This document shows, in pieces, positions 1-13,100 of a DNA stretch of 64,000 nt. The position numbers and the translations under genes were made by a program. Under the pieces are notes generated by a model. That model saw only the letters and a list, made by a program, of their open reading frames with translations, did no database searches and was not told the DNA's origin. The DNA is from Cyrtodaria siliqua (lineage: Eukaryota; Mollusca; Bivalvia; Adapedonta; Hiatellidae). Position 1 is the first letter of the stretch. Every line of letters starts with the position of its first letter. The DNA is taken from the NCBI GenBank assembly GCA_037043455.1, contig JAWPHD010000083.1, positions 496,001 to 560,000 of the forward strand, given 5' to 3'.

Positions 1-1182
1 TGGCAGATGTGTTCTACACACTGGTATTTGTGTGTATGTAGGAGAGACTTATTGCGGCAGATGTGTTCCATACACTGGTATCTGTGTATGTTGGAGAGAC
101 TTGCTGTGGCAGATATTTTCCACACACTGGTATTTGTGTGTATATAGGAGAGACTTACTGTGGCAGATGTGTTCTACACACTGGTATTTGTGTGTATGTA
201 GGAGAGAATTACTGTGGCAGATGTGTTCCATACACTGGTATCTGTGTGTATGTTGGAGAGACTTACTGTGGCAGATGTGTTCCCTACACTGGTATCTGTA
301 TGTTCGAGAGACTTTCTGTGGCAGATGTGTTCCCTACACTGGTATCTGTATGTTGGAGAGACTTACAGAGGCAGATGTTTACACACACTGGTATTTGTTT
401 GTATGTTGGATAGACTTACTGTGGCAGATGTGTTCCCTACACTGGTATCTGTATGTTAGAGAGACTTACAGTGGCAGATGTTTACACATCCGGCCGATAA
501 AAGGCTCTGGGTATTGTTAAACCACTTATTGGATATGTTGTCTGCTTTTTAATTTAGTCTTTCGGCTGTTACTTGTGATACGCAGACTTCATAACCGCTG
601 CTACCAACTAAATTCCATTATGTTTATTTCGCTCTTCGGGGCATTTAAATTTATTAGATACTGGGACCATACGCCGTACGACATGGGGACATACACCCAT
701 GTCCTCCGCCATATGCATGTCATCTTCGGGATGGTTAAAATGTTGTGCTATTGATTTTATTAATATTGAGTTCTGCTCAACCCGGGGCTAGAGGGCGTAG
801 GCGGTAACTAGCATATTTCACTACCGCTCATTAACGGTCTCAATTAAACCGAGACTGCAATATTTCGTATGTGTCATGCTCGGCCGTTTCCAAAGGTCCA
901 TTATCATACTCTTTTTTTTTACAGTGGCAGAGGTTTACACACACTAGTATTTGTGTGTATGTTGGAGAGATTTTCTGTGGCAGATGTGTTCCCTACACTG
1001 GTATCTGTATGTTGGAGAGACTTACAGTGGCAGATGTTTACACACACTGGTATTTGTGTGTATGTTGGAGATTTACAGTGGCAGATGTTTACACACACTG
1101 GTATCTGTGTGAATGTTGGAGAGACATACAGTGGCAGATGTTTACGCACACTGGTATCTGTGTGTATGTAGAAGAGACTTAC
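1..1182 (-). repeat. Minisatellite (50-54 bp) made of the exon 48 end plus its donor, split by an insertion
   Basis: About ten units at 1-484 and six at 915-1182 with period 50-54 bases. On the minus strand each unit reads ATACCAGTGTGTGGAACACATCTGCC followed by an AGTAAGTCTCTCC donor and a TACATACACACA spacer. The first part equals the last codons of exon 48 (YQCVEQIC). Thus a real exon-intron border has been tandemly amplified into the intron. The 485-914 stretch is unrelated unique sequence, ending in a run of T on the plus strand, and looks like an insertion. Confidence 0.85.
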
Positions 1183-4100
1183 TTTGGCAGATTTGTTCCA
1201 CACACTGGTATCTCATCCTATAGTCCTTACATCCGATCGGGAAGTTTGCAAACTCATCACAGGTGAAGCCCTTCTCAATGTCACACTCTACGATATCTCC
1301 GGTCTTATCTGACGGCATTCCTTCAATCGTTTCGCACTCGACAGCTGTAATGCTACCTCGACCACAGAAACGTTTCAGCTCTTCCGGTGTCATGGTCTCA
1401 CGATCACCACCAGTGCCAACAACTGTGTTTCTGTCGATCCACATTGACCAGTGCTTGATTGACTTGCATACCAGTGGTGCAGCCGTCGGTATGTTGCCAG
1501 TGATGAGAATTGGATTAGCCGTTGGTGTTTTTCCGCTGCCGTTATCTCCAAATGGAGGCATTGCTGTAGGGGTTTCATCTGTGCCGAGAATTGGCTGAGC
1601 TGTTGGTGTTTGTCCTGAGACAAGGTGTGGTTGTGCTGTCGGAGATTTAGTACTAGGCTCTTGTGTTCTTCCTGTTGGTACTGCACCACCTCCTGTTGGA
1701 AGATCTGGCCGAGCTGTTGGTGTTTGTCCACTGACAAGCAGTGGTGCACGTGTGGTGGAGAATGTGGGTCCTACAAATAAACAACAACAAAGAGTAATAT
1801 AAGGAGAAATATATATATAAGTATTGGTTCATTTGTATTATTTTGAAATATCATGATAATATCTCTTTGTGATGTGATTATCAAGGCCATGGTGTTAATG
1901 TCATTTACATGGATAATGTAAGTCTAAGTTGTTTTTAAAAACACCAGTTTCATTTTAAAAGGCACTGCATATTGAATTCTCTAACAATTGAAGCACCAAC
2001 AGTGGTGCGAACACCGGACTGCCAATTCAAGATTTTAACTAAAAATTCTAAGTAAAAAAGGGGGATTAAAGATCCGTAACCAGGCATGACATTTAACTGA
2101 GGCCAATCCCTTCCTAGAAGGCCGTAGGGACCTGACCCCCCACCAACCCCACTCGCCATCCCTGGAAAAACAATGATTTCTACTTGCCATTTCCTGCATC
2201 TCAGTGCAGTCCACGGTCAGATTTTTCAGTTTTTAATTTAACAATTATATTTAAGATGCTTTTAATTGAGTTTATTTTGTATTCCATTAAAATCCATACT
2301 TAAATGTTTGGTACATTCCCAAAATTACACTGAGGCAACTGCCTCTGCGTAGCATGGATTATTCAGGTAGAATACATGTCAGAGTTATGGTTCTTGTCAT
2401 ATAACATTGTGCTGACAGAGTTATGGTTCTTGTCATATAACATTGTGCTGACAGAGTTATGGTTCTTGTCATATAACATTGTGCAATGATAATGAACATG
2501 TGTGCTAAGTTTCAAAGTTTTCCAACAATTTGTTTCCGAGAACTGAAGAAAAATAAAAAAATTAACCAAAACATCAAAACTTGTAGACGAACAGACAGAA
2601 ATTGCCAAATTGTAAGCCTGGGTTTCCTACTCAATCCAGCTAAAAATATGTGTATTAACAGGTTAAAGGTTACAAAAATTGCCAAATTGTAAGCCTGGAT
2701 TTCCTACTCAAGCATATAATGATATCTGCTTCTAAAAGTGATTGTGTTTTCCATATCTATCTAACAGTGATTGTGTTTTCCACATCTATCTAACAGTGAT
2801 TGTGTTTTCCATATATATCTAACAGTGATTGTGTTTTTCATATCTATCTAACAGTGATTGTCTTTTCCACATCTATCTAACAGTGATTGTGTTTTCCACT
2901 TCTATCTAACAGTGATTGTGTTTTCCACATCTATCTAACAGTGATTGTGTTTTCCATATCTATCTAACAGTCATTGTGTTTTCCATATCTATCTAGCAGT
3001 GATTGTTTTCCATATCTATCAAAATCTACTGCAAACTTAAATATGTGTACAAGGAAAATGGATTTGCCCTGGATTGTTTTGAGTGTAAAACAGCATGAAG
3101 TATATTTTATCTGTAGTAAAGGCAGCATATTGAATTGATGTTTAACCAAGTTTTATAAAATGTTACTGGTGCAAGAATCTGCATGTGAACTGACTTTCAA
3201 ATACAGATGAATGAAACAAATGGATGGACAAGTCAGGTACAGAAATGGTTAACACTACATTTGTGTAACTTTGGGACATCAGGCATAGATGGGGCATATA
3301 TTATGCATAGATGAGGCATAGATTAGCTAGATGTATGTCAACTTGTCGCTACCGTGACATGTGGTCTCCTCGCACTGGTATCGAATCATGTAATCCTGAC
3401 AATTCATCGGGAAATTGTTGAAGTTGTCACAGACAGAGCCTTGGTCCATGTTACATTCTACAATGTCGCCACTGTCCGCATATGCTGTTCCGTCCACAGT
3501 CTGACATTCGACTGTCACGATCGAGCCTTTCCCGCAGAATTGTTGCTTCTCGTCTGGTGTCATTATCTAAACAAGAAAGGATAATAAAATACATTTGAAT
3601 CAGTCATTTCCCACTCTGTAATAATTATGGTTTCTGTGTGTGTTCCTGTATGTTATCAGTCACCAATGTATATCTGTATAACTGGTCCATTATGGATTGT
3701 TACGAGTCGCATTGCCCTGCACGTTTCTTGAAATACGGCTGTTACTTATAAATTCGTATAATATCTATCTGTATGTGTGTGTGTTTTGTGGTTATTATGT
3801 ATTCACTATCAAATACATTAAAGAAATATAAAAAGATCGGACAGGGAAAGTAGCATTCAACCACAAAACACAGAAACAAACATGCAAAAATACAAACAAG
3901 AAGGCAAAAGCAATAATAAATGCAAATGACATCACAAACACAAAATGGTTGACAATAAGGCTACCGCCTTGGAACGGTCAGTGGCAAAGTAGGCCACTGT
4001 GAATTTAATCTAATTCAAAGTTTTACATTTAAATAATGTTTTAGTTGGAGTCTAGTTATCCTTGAATTTGTTCAAAGGAAATTATTTGTTGTTATTTTAA

Positions 4101-7100
4101 TCAGAAATTGTGAATGTTATATTCTACAAATAATCTCTGACCTCATGATCCCCATCTCCAGTTGCTGGCTTGTCTCTATTGATCCAGCTACTCCACCTGG
4201 TGGCTGTAACACATACGGTTGTTGGGGCCATTGTCGGTGTTTCTGTGGTTACAACAGCTGGTGCACCAGTGGGAGTCTGATTGCTGAACAGGTTTGGTCC
4301 AACTGTACCTGTTGACTGTAAACCTGGTGCACTGGATGTGGGTGCTGAGGGAAAAAAAAGGCCAAAGTATTGATTACATATCTGTATAAAATGCTATGTT
4401 AGATTATCAATATTTTTCTATCGAAAACGTTCCTTTATGATCACATTTACTTCATACTCAATCATATGAAAACAGTCTGGAATGGGTAGTATGTCAAAAA
4501 ATGCAAACCAAAACTCATATAAAAAATTATCAAATCATTTTCTTCGCTCACAACTTCACGTCGTACATAGTCAGAATGCCAAATGTTGAAACAATCTACT
4601 TAAATATTATAGAGTTAAACACATAAGATTTGTCTAAAGATGGATGAATGGGCAGACGAGCTCAAATTAGTATGCCCCCCGCTAAAGAATATGCCCCCTT
4701 CCAACTTGTTGGCGATGGGTTATAATGAAAGTAGTAAAGTATACCTCATTTTATATTTTACTTCAGTAAAAAATAATTTAAATGAACTTTGATTAGAATT
4801 AAAATGAAATTTTGTTATGATTCTAAACCACTTACATCCACATATCTCTTCCTGGCACTGATAGCGTATCATGTAGTCCTGACATCCGATAGGGAAGTTG
4901 TCCATGCCATTACAGGATACACCATTTACAAGGTCACATGTCACACCGAGATCTCCAGCGCTATAGCTTGGTATCTTATTAATTGTCTGACATTCAACAC
5001 TCAGAAGTTTTCCTGAGCCGCAGAAAGAAGTTTTCTCTGCTGCAGTCATACTTTCTTTTTCATTGTCTATATTGCTAGAGATTTCATGCCTGTTTATCCA
5101 AAGTGACCATTTTGTATTGGTATAGCAAGTAGTTGGTGCTGCTGTTGGTGTTTCACCTGGGCCAAGACTTGGTTGAGCTGTTGGTGTTTGTCCAGAAACA
5201 AGATTTGGTTGAGCTGTTGGTGTCTGTCCAGAGACCAGGCCTGGTTGAGATGTTGGTGTTTGTCCAGAGACAAGACCTGGTTGAGCTGTTGGTGTTTGTC
5301 CAGAGATAAGACCTGGTTGAGCTGTTGGTGTTTGTCCAGAAACAAGACCTGGTTGAGCTGTTGGTGTTTCACCTGGACCAAGGTTTGGTTGAGCTGTTGG
5401 TGTTTGTCCAGAGACAAGGCCTGGTTGAGCTGTTGGTGTTTGACCAGAGACCAGACCTGGTTGAGCTGTTGGTGTTTGTCCAGAAACAAGACCTGGTTGA
5501 GCTGTTGGTGTTTCACCTGGACCAAGGTTTGGTTGAGCTGTTGGTGTTTGTCCAGAGACAAGGCCTGGTTGAGCTGTTGGTGTTTGACCAGATACCAGAC
5601 CTGGTTGAGCTGTTGGTGTTTGTCCAGAGATGAGGCCTGGTTGAGCTGTTGGTGTTTCACCTGGGCCAAGATTTGGTTGAGCTGTTGGTGTTTGTCCAGA
5701 CACAAGACCTGGTTGAGCTGTTGGTGTTTGTCCAGAGACAAGACCTGGTTGAGCTGTTGGTGTTTGTCCAGAAACAAGGCCTGGTTGAGCTGTTGGTGTT
5801 TGTCCAGAGACAAGACCTGGTTCAGCTGTTGGTGTTCCACCTGGGCCAATATTTGGTTGAGCTGTTGGTGTTTGTCCAGAGACAAGACCTGGTTGAGCTG
5901 TTGGTGTTTGTCCAGAGACAAGACCTGGTTGAGATGTTGATGTTTGTCCAGAGAAAAGACCTGGTTGAGCTGTTGGTGTTTGACCAGAGACGAGGCCTGG
6001 TTGAGCTGTTGGTGTTTCACCTGGACCAAGATTTGGTTGAGCTGTTGGTGTTTGTCCAGACACAAGACCTGGTTGTGCTGTTGGTGTTTGTCCAGAGACA
6101 AGACCTGGTTCAGCTGTTGGTGTTCCACCTGGGCCAATATTTGGTTGAGCTGTTGGTGTTTGTCCAGAGACAAGACCTGGTTGAGCTGTTGGTGTTTGTC
6201 CAGAGACAAGACCTGGTTGAGCTGTTGGTGTTTGACCAGAGACGAGGCCTGGTTGAGCTGTTGGTGTTTCACCTGGACCAAGATTTGGTTGAGCTGTTGG
6301 TGTTTGTCCAGAGACAAGGCCTGGTTGAGCTGTTGGTGTTTCTCCAGAGACAAGACCTGGTTGAGCTGTTGGTGTTTGTCCAGAGACAAGACCTGGTTGA
6401 GCTGTTGGTGTTTGTCCAGATACAAGACCTGGTTGAGCTGTTGGTGTTTGACCAGAGACGAGGCCTGGTTGAGCTGTTGGTGTTCCACCTGGGCCAATAT
6501 TTGGTTGAGCTGTTGGAGTTTGTCCAGAGACAAGGCCTGGTTCAGCTGTTGGTGTTTGTCCAGAGACAAGACCTGGTTGGGCTGTTGGTGTTTGTCCAGA
6601 AACAAGACCTGGTTGAGCTGTTGGTGTTTGTCCAGAGACAAGTCCTGGTTGAGCTGTTGGTGTTTGTCCAGAGACAAGACCTGGTTGGGCTGTTGGTGTT
6701 CCACCTGGGCCAATATTTGGTTGAGCTGTTGGTGTTTGTCCAGAGACAAGACCTGGTTGAGCTGTTGGTGTTTGTCCAGATACAAGGCCTGGTTGTGCTG
6801 TCGGTGTTTGTCCAGATACAATACCTGGTTCAGCTGTTGGTGTTCCATCAGGGCCAATATTTGGTTGAGCTGTTGGTGTTTGTCCGGAGACAAGACCTGG
6901 TTGGGCTGTTGGTGTTTGTCCAGAGACAAGACCTGGTTGAGCTGTTGGTGTTCCACCTGGGCCAATAATTGGTTGAGCTGTTGGTGTTTGTCCGGAGACA
7001 AGACCTGGTTGGGCTGTTGGTGTTTGTCCAGAGACAAAACCTGGTTGAGCTGTTGGTGTCTCTCCAGAGACAAGACCTGGTTGAGCTGTTGGTGTTTCGC

Positions 7101-10100
7101 CAGAGACAAGAACTGGTTGAGCTGTTGGTGTTTGTCCAGAGACAAGGCCTGGTTGAGCTGTTGGTGTTTCACCTGGGCCAATATTTTGTTGAGCTGTTGG
7201 TGTTTGTCCAGAGACAAGGCCTGGTTGAGCTGTTGGTGTTTCGCCAGAGACAAGAACTGGTTGAGCTGTTGGTGTTTGTCCAGAGACAAGGCCTGGTTGA
7301 GCTGTTGGTGCACAGTCGCAATAGTATCGCACTTTGAAATCTTCACAAGCTATTGGATAGTTTTCTGAATTTCTGCAAGTCATTCCACTCATTATATCGC
7401 AGGTTGTTCCAACAGATCCAGCACTGTATTGTGGGATACCAGAAGTGGTTTCGCATTCAATTCTGGTGATTTGGCCATTGACACATAGTTCCTGAAGCTT
7501 CTCCTGTGACATAAACTCATGCTCAATATAGTCTATATCAGTTGTTGGTGTCATTTTATTTACCCACGGCAGCCATTTTGGTTTACACATTTCTGGTGCG
7601 GCAGTTGGTGCAGCAGTCTGAAGGGCTGGAGAAACTGAGGCGCATTCGTCACAGAAAACACGAATCTCATAATCCAAACAACTTCCATCTGTCTGATTTT
7701 GGGCAAAGCAAACTAGACCCTTTATCTCATTGTTGCAGACGATATTCTCTTCACCCGCTTGATCGTAAGGAATATGGGTTCCGGTGGTTCGGCATTCTGT
7801 CATGGTGACTGATTTCATATCACAGAAGCTGACAAGGTTTCTTAGATCCCATGCCGTCTCATATTCTCCGACCATGTCAGGTTTGTTGGCGCTGACCCAC
7901 GGTGTCCAGTATGCGCAAGTCGTGGCTGTCACTGTTACCAAGGGTGATCCTGTTGTCTGCGTGGCACCAGACGTAGGTGTAGGTGTTGGTGCTGTGGTAC
8001 TTATTGGAGTTCGTGATGGAGACATACAACCAAGCATGTTAAATCTGAGTCCAATACCAGCGTGCCATTCTACCGGGTGGATTCTAAAACGAAAAAATTC
8101 TCATATGACACAATAATTCCGGTTTGTTAACACAATACTAATTAATACAAGATAACTCAAGGATATTCATGTTGCAATTAGTTTCATTCATCATTAAAAT
8201 AAGAATCTCCATTTATTAATTCAATGTCATTTTGACTTTAAACGGCTTGTATGTAATTAAAATAAAATTTAGAGTTTACATTAATTCTATTTATTCTAAC
8301 ATAGCTTCAAATATATTATTGGTGCAATATAATGAACAGTAATATACAAAAAGAATTTGCTTTATACTATTATTATAATTAATATGAATGATTCAACAAA
8401 TGCAAGTTATGTTGAAAACCTAACCGGATGCATAAAGTTTTTTAAGCTATCTATTTCGTTGGAAAATCAAATAATGAAATGTTCGATTAAACTCTGGGTG
8501 GAGGTAAATAAAACGCAATAAACTGTCATATTCCTAATGGAAAAATGAAATTCCTAATTTCGGTTTGTTCGTAGAACGAATTATCAACAAATAATGACCC
8601 TAGGTGGAAATACAATTTTACCTGATCCATCTAGCGGAGATGAGGGTGAACTGATGTGTAACGGGTGTGTGCTGATCAGTGTTACCAGTAAATACCATCG
8701 GCGAGGAGTCGACCGAGGATTTGGGAATGGTCATGTAGTGCTTGCCGTCGGTGCTGTAGTAAACCTCGTACTTGGTGACCCACTGTGGTGCATCTACCAA
8801 CCCCTGGGTCACAACTCCGCCGATGTAGTACGGTGCGAGGAAGTCGACCTGGATGTACTGCTTCAAGTTGTTTTCCCTGAAATGAAGAATAGGATTTACT
8901 TTTCCATGCATTTTAGTGAAATACCAATTATTTTCAGTAGTAGTATGCAAAAAACATATTCCTTAACATTGAAAATCTCATTTACTTTCATTTTATGTCT
9001 AATTTAATGTATGTCTACCTTCAAAAGTTGATTGAGGAACATGATTCACATGATTTATGTTTTGACTTGAAATGCACCATGTTATGATATACAATATGTT
9101 GGACAAACAGGTTGACCTTACATGCTACATTTTCTGTTCGACTTTTATATCTACTAATAAATAAACACAATATATATAAAAAAAATATTTGGTATTTTTA
9201 TGTTACTAATTCAAATACATCACCTCCAATAAGACAAGATGTAGACATTTTCACTCGTTCTTCCCGTTCATGAACATAAGACAGAACAAACACAGAACCT
9301 ACTTACTTGGGAACCCATCCTCCAGAGTAACTGCCGTCCTTGTCGGAGTATAGTCGACCTCTCTCGGGGCCGTGGACGATATCCCTGGCAGAAGATGCAC
9401 TCAATTGCTGGTCTGCAATCACCAGATGGTTCTCTATGCCCAGTGGAAGGTCACACACTGCAATACGATGTCAAAATGAGACAAGTAATAGATAGAGTCT
9501 GGTCTCATCGAGTTAGCTTATTTAAACACCGAGATGGGCATAGCCCATTGAGTGGTTAAATAATCAACGAGCTGAGACAGGCTCTATCGTTTTGGTAGCA
9601 TGGTGTACTTAGTATCACTGTGACGTCAGAGTGACCGTACTCTAAATTCCTCTATCTGGTAGTTGTTGTACGATATAGCCACGCCCCTTTACCTACCCTA
9701 AATTAAACGATTTAATACTTTGCATTCATCAAAGAAAATGTCATCTACCATGCTACAAATCATATATACAGGATATAAAAATATTTCCGAGTGAGAACAA
9801 GTGAAAATAGTTTTCTTACTTCCATATTCAGGACAAACCAACATACTTTTGTTTACTATATTATACAATGAAGTTAAAATATGTTTACGTCTGACTGTCT
9901 TCATCTTACTTAGGTAAAATATAAACAATGAGGAAAATAAGATTTTTATTCAAAATATACAATCCATTATTTCACCGGTATGGGCAATAGAAAGCATTTT
10001 ATTATGGTGTGGATTTTAATGAAAAAGATCATAAATTATGTAGTAATAAAATGTGACCCAACTCACTGCCACCTAAGTAAAAATAAAAAACAATACAAAT

Positions 10101-13100
10101 GTTTAAAGTAATGATTTAAAAGCAAAACAAGTGCGTCTGGCTGTTAAACTGAAACTGAATTTATCACAAATTTTGAAGGCACACAAAGAGTAATAAGGCA
10201 ATGTTTTAGCAAATGTTAGAAACATTGTAGAAATAAATTATGCATTGAAATGCTTAGAATATTATATTCTGTCCACCCCTTTCTTTCAGAAAAATATGAT
10301 CTCTAACGAGAGATGGTCTTTTCAGACAGGTAGTCTTTTAAAAAGATCTGATTATGTCTTTTTGGTCTGTTTCATTGGTTTGGTCTTATTGACAGAGATA
10401 TTTTATTACAGTGATCTCTCAACCAGGTTTTAATGTATTCTTGTTATTAAATGAAGTTGTTGCTTACATGAAGGTGGAATCATTGGGAGCCCAGGGATGG
10501 TGACCAGATGGCCATATACAGATGTTGTACTTCCCATAACAGTCCCTGATGGTGGTGTCGGAGAACCAAACGATGCGTTGGGGGCTAGCGTCGTGCTGGC
10601 TTCTGGGGCAAGAGTTGTAATAACGGGCGTCTGAGGAATATCTGGATTGCAGCCAAGAATGTTAAATCTCGTCGCTGGGGAGCTTCCGTGCCACGCTACC
10701 GGGTATATACGGATATACTGTGCCGTGACGTTTCTGGTAAACAGATGTCGCACTGGGAACAAATTGTCCTTGTTGCCATTGAAGACCCTAGTTATGTTGG
10801 TACCAGGTCTACTCGAGTAATCCGTGAAAGTTTTGCCATCCACACTGGTCGAGACCGTGTACTGTGTGAGCCAGCGCTGGCCACCATTTTCTCCCTGTGT
10901 TATTATACCGGTCAGAAGTTTCGCCTGTAAGAAGTCCACCTGAATCCAAGGCTTCTTATCATCAGGACTGAAATTAACGTTACTTTAACTGATCAAATCA
11001 TGTAACAAAGCAATAATAGACCTGCGTTGGGGTGAATACCATAATCTATTTTATTACCTCAGTTCATATAAAGGAAACATAACAGAAAACACCAGTATAA
11101 GGTTAATAGGTGGCAAAACATCAATCCTAATTCCAGAGGCTTACTAAAATGTCTTAAAATTGGAACACAGGTCTTTATTTAGAAATTGAGGCAAATTGAA
11201 GCATATCTTAGGATAAAATTATTACGGCATTTAATCAAGTAGTGTTAATATTAGCTTCTCTAAAACAATCGCAGATAATAATGAAGATGTGTCCAATTAC
11301 CTTGGGGCCCAGGCAGAATCACCATAGATACGGCCGTGCTCTGGTGACTTATCTGTGGACTGGAATGACGAGGCGGTGATCTGCACGTTCCCAACAATGT
11401 GTCCATTCTCCAGTCCCATAGGCGTCAAACATACTGTAACATAATAGCAGCTGTCATATATTTATCTGTCTGGGAACTGTAATTGTATTAGGACAGCCCA
11501 ACCATTATATTGGACCAAATGTTTTGAAAAGGCCTGACCATTATATTGAGACTGTAATTGCATTGGGATCGCCTGACCATTATGTTGGGCCTGTAATTGC
11601 ATTGGGACAGCCTGACCATTATACTGGGCCTGTATTTGCATTGGGACAACCTGACCATTATACTGGGCCTGTAACTGTAATGAGACGGCCTTACCTTTAT
11701 AGGTAATTATGAGAGGCAGATGACAATTGTTTTTTTAATCAAAGAAAGTAGGATATAACATCCAAATTTATAAATCAGGTACTTTAAGGACTTTTCAAGC
11801 ATTATTTATATATATTTATGCCATTGTTAATGATCCCTGGTAATAAATGTTTTTTCAATACAGGATTACAGTGTAAGTTGAGTGACAGAAGCGATCGTAC
11901 ATAAGAAACTAGAAACCTACCAGTTGGTGGAGCCTCGAATCCAGGGAATGGTGGGACTGCTGTTGGATGTCCAAATACGGCAGTTGTCGGATGTGCAGTT
12001 GCTGTCTGTCCCGATACAAGAGGTGGTTCAGCTGTTGGTGTTTGACCCGATACAAGAGATGGTTCAGCTGTTGGTGTCTGTCCGGATACAAGAGATGGTT
12101 CAGCTGTTGGTGTCTGTCCGGATACAAGAGATGGTTCAGCTGTTGGTGTCTGTCCGGATACAAGAGATGGTTCAGCGGTTGGTGTTTGACCTGATACTAA
12201 ATTGGGTGCTATCGTTGTCGTAGGAAGTGGTTCAGTTGGGTTACATCCAAGAACCTCGAAAGTCATGGAAAATGCGCCATGGGACGACTGCGGATAGATT
12301 CTCACATATCTACCGTAAATATTCCGGTTGAACAAGTTTTTCACTTCGGTTGTTGGGTCGGTGTTTCCGGTAAAGTTCTTTGGTGTCAAGCCATTAGGTA
12401 GATCAGTGTAAGGAGAGAATTCCTTGCCGTCAAAGCTGGTGAAGACTTGATACGAGGTGACCCATTCTGGCAGCCTACCGTTACCGGTGGTGATTATACC
12501 GGATATGGTTTTTGCTTCAAAGAAATCCACCTGTATCCAAGGTTTAGCGTCAGTTGGCCTGAAATATATTAAAAACATAAATATCTAGATACAAATACAT
12601 TAAATAAAATAGATTAATGCTTAAAGTAGTTACCTTCAGTCTTAACCATAGGTTATGGATATAATTAATGTTTTTTTTTACTGTTACCTTAAAGCCGCTA
12701 TCCATCAACATTTACAAAAGATGTACACTGTTCCTAAGCCTTCGAAGCCTATTCATTACAATGTATATATGTAACTTACAAATGTTGCGAATCACAAATC
12801 TGTAACTGCACTATGAACACCTTCACCGGCAAAACATCACCCTATTGTTATACTTGTCGAATTAATTCATTTTATGCATATTCAGTTACTGGTATTTTAA
12901 GTATGAATACATATAGACTTTCAATTGGCACACATGCATTATTTTATGACCACAACACACGGGTAGAGTTTGGAAGAACAGTTTTGTAGTGAAATTTGGC
13001 GGTTTAGCTTTACAGTTGTGGCGATTCGTATAATAAATGAGATAGTTAACACAGTCTATTGTCAAATATGTAGACAGATAAATAAAAATAAAAACAGTAT

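Noticed and set aside
32..520. Plus-strand frame of 162 codons with repeated [11 protein letters not shown]
   Set aside because: Antisense translation of the donor-border minisatellite.
5094..7346. Minus-strand 750-codon frame rich in KHQQLNQ
   Set aside because: Alternate frame of the same repeat array. It lacks the WxxW domains on either side and does not connect to splice sites in frame.
5649..7368. Long plus-strand open frames (439 and 474 codons) opposite exon 45
   Set aside because: They are antisense readings of the 36-bp repeat ([12 protein letters not shown] and [12 protein letters not shown]). No start context, domain or splice structure; the minus-strand frame carries flanking WxxW domains and splice sites.
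8594..9007. Plus-strand frame of 137 codons
   Set aside because: Lies opposite exon 44, whose minus-strand product is a clear F5/8C domain with valid splice sites.
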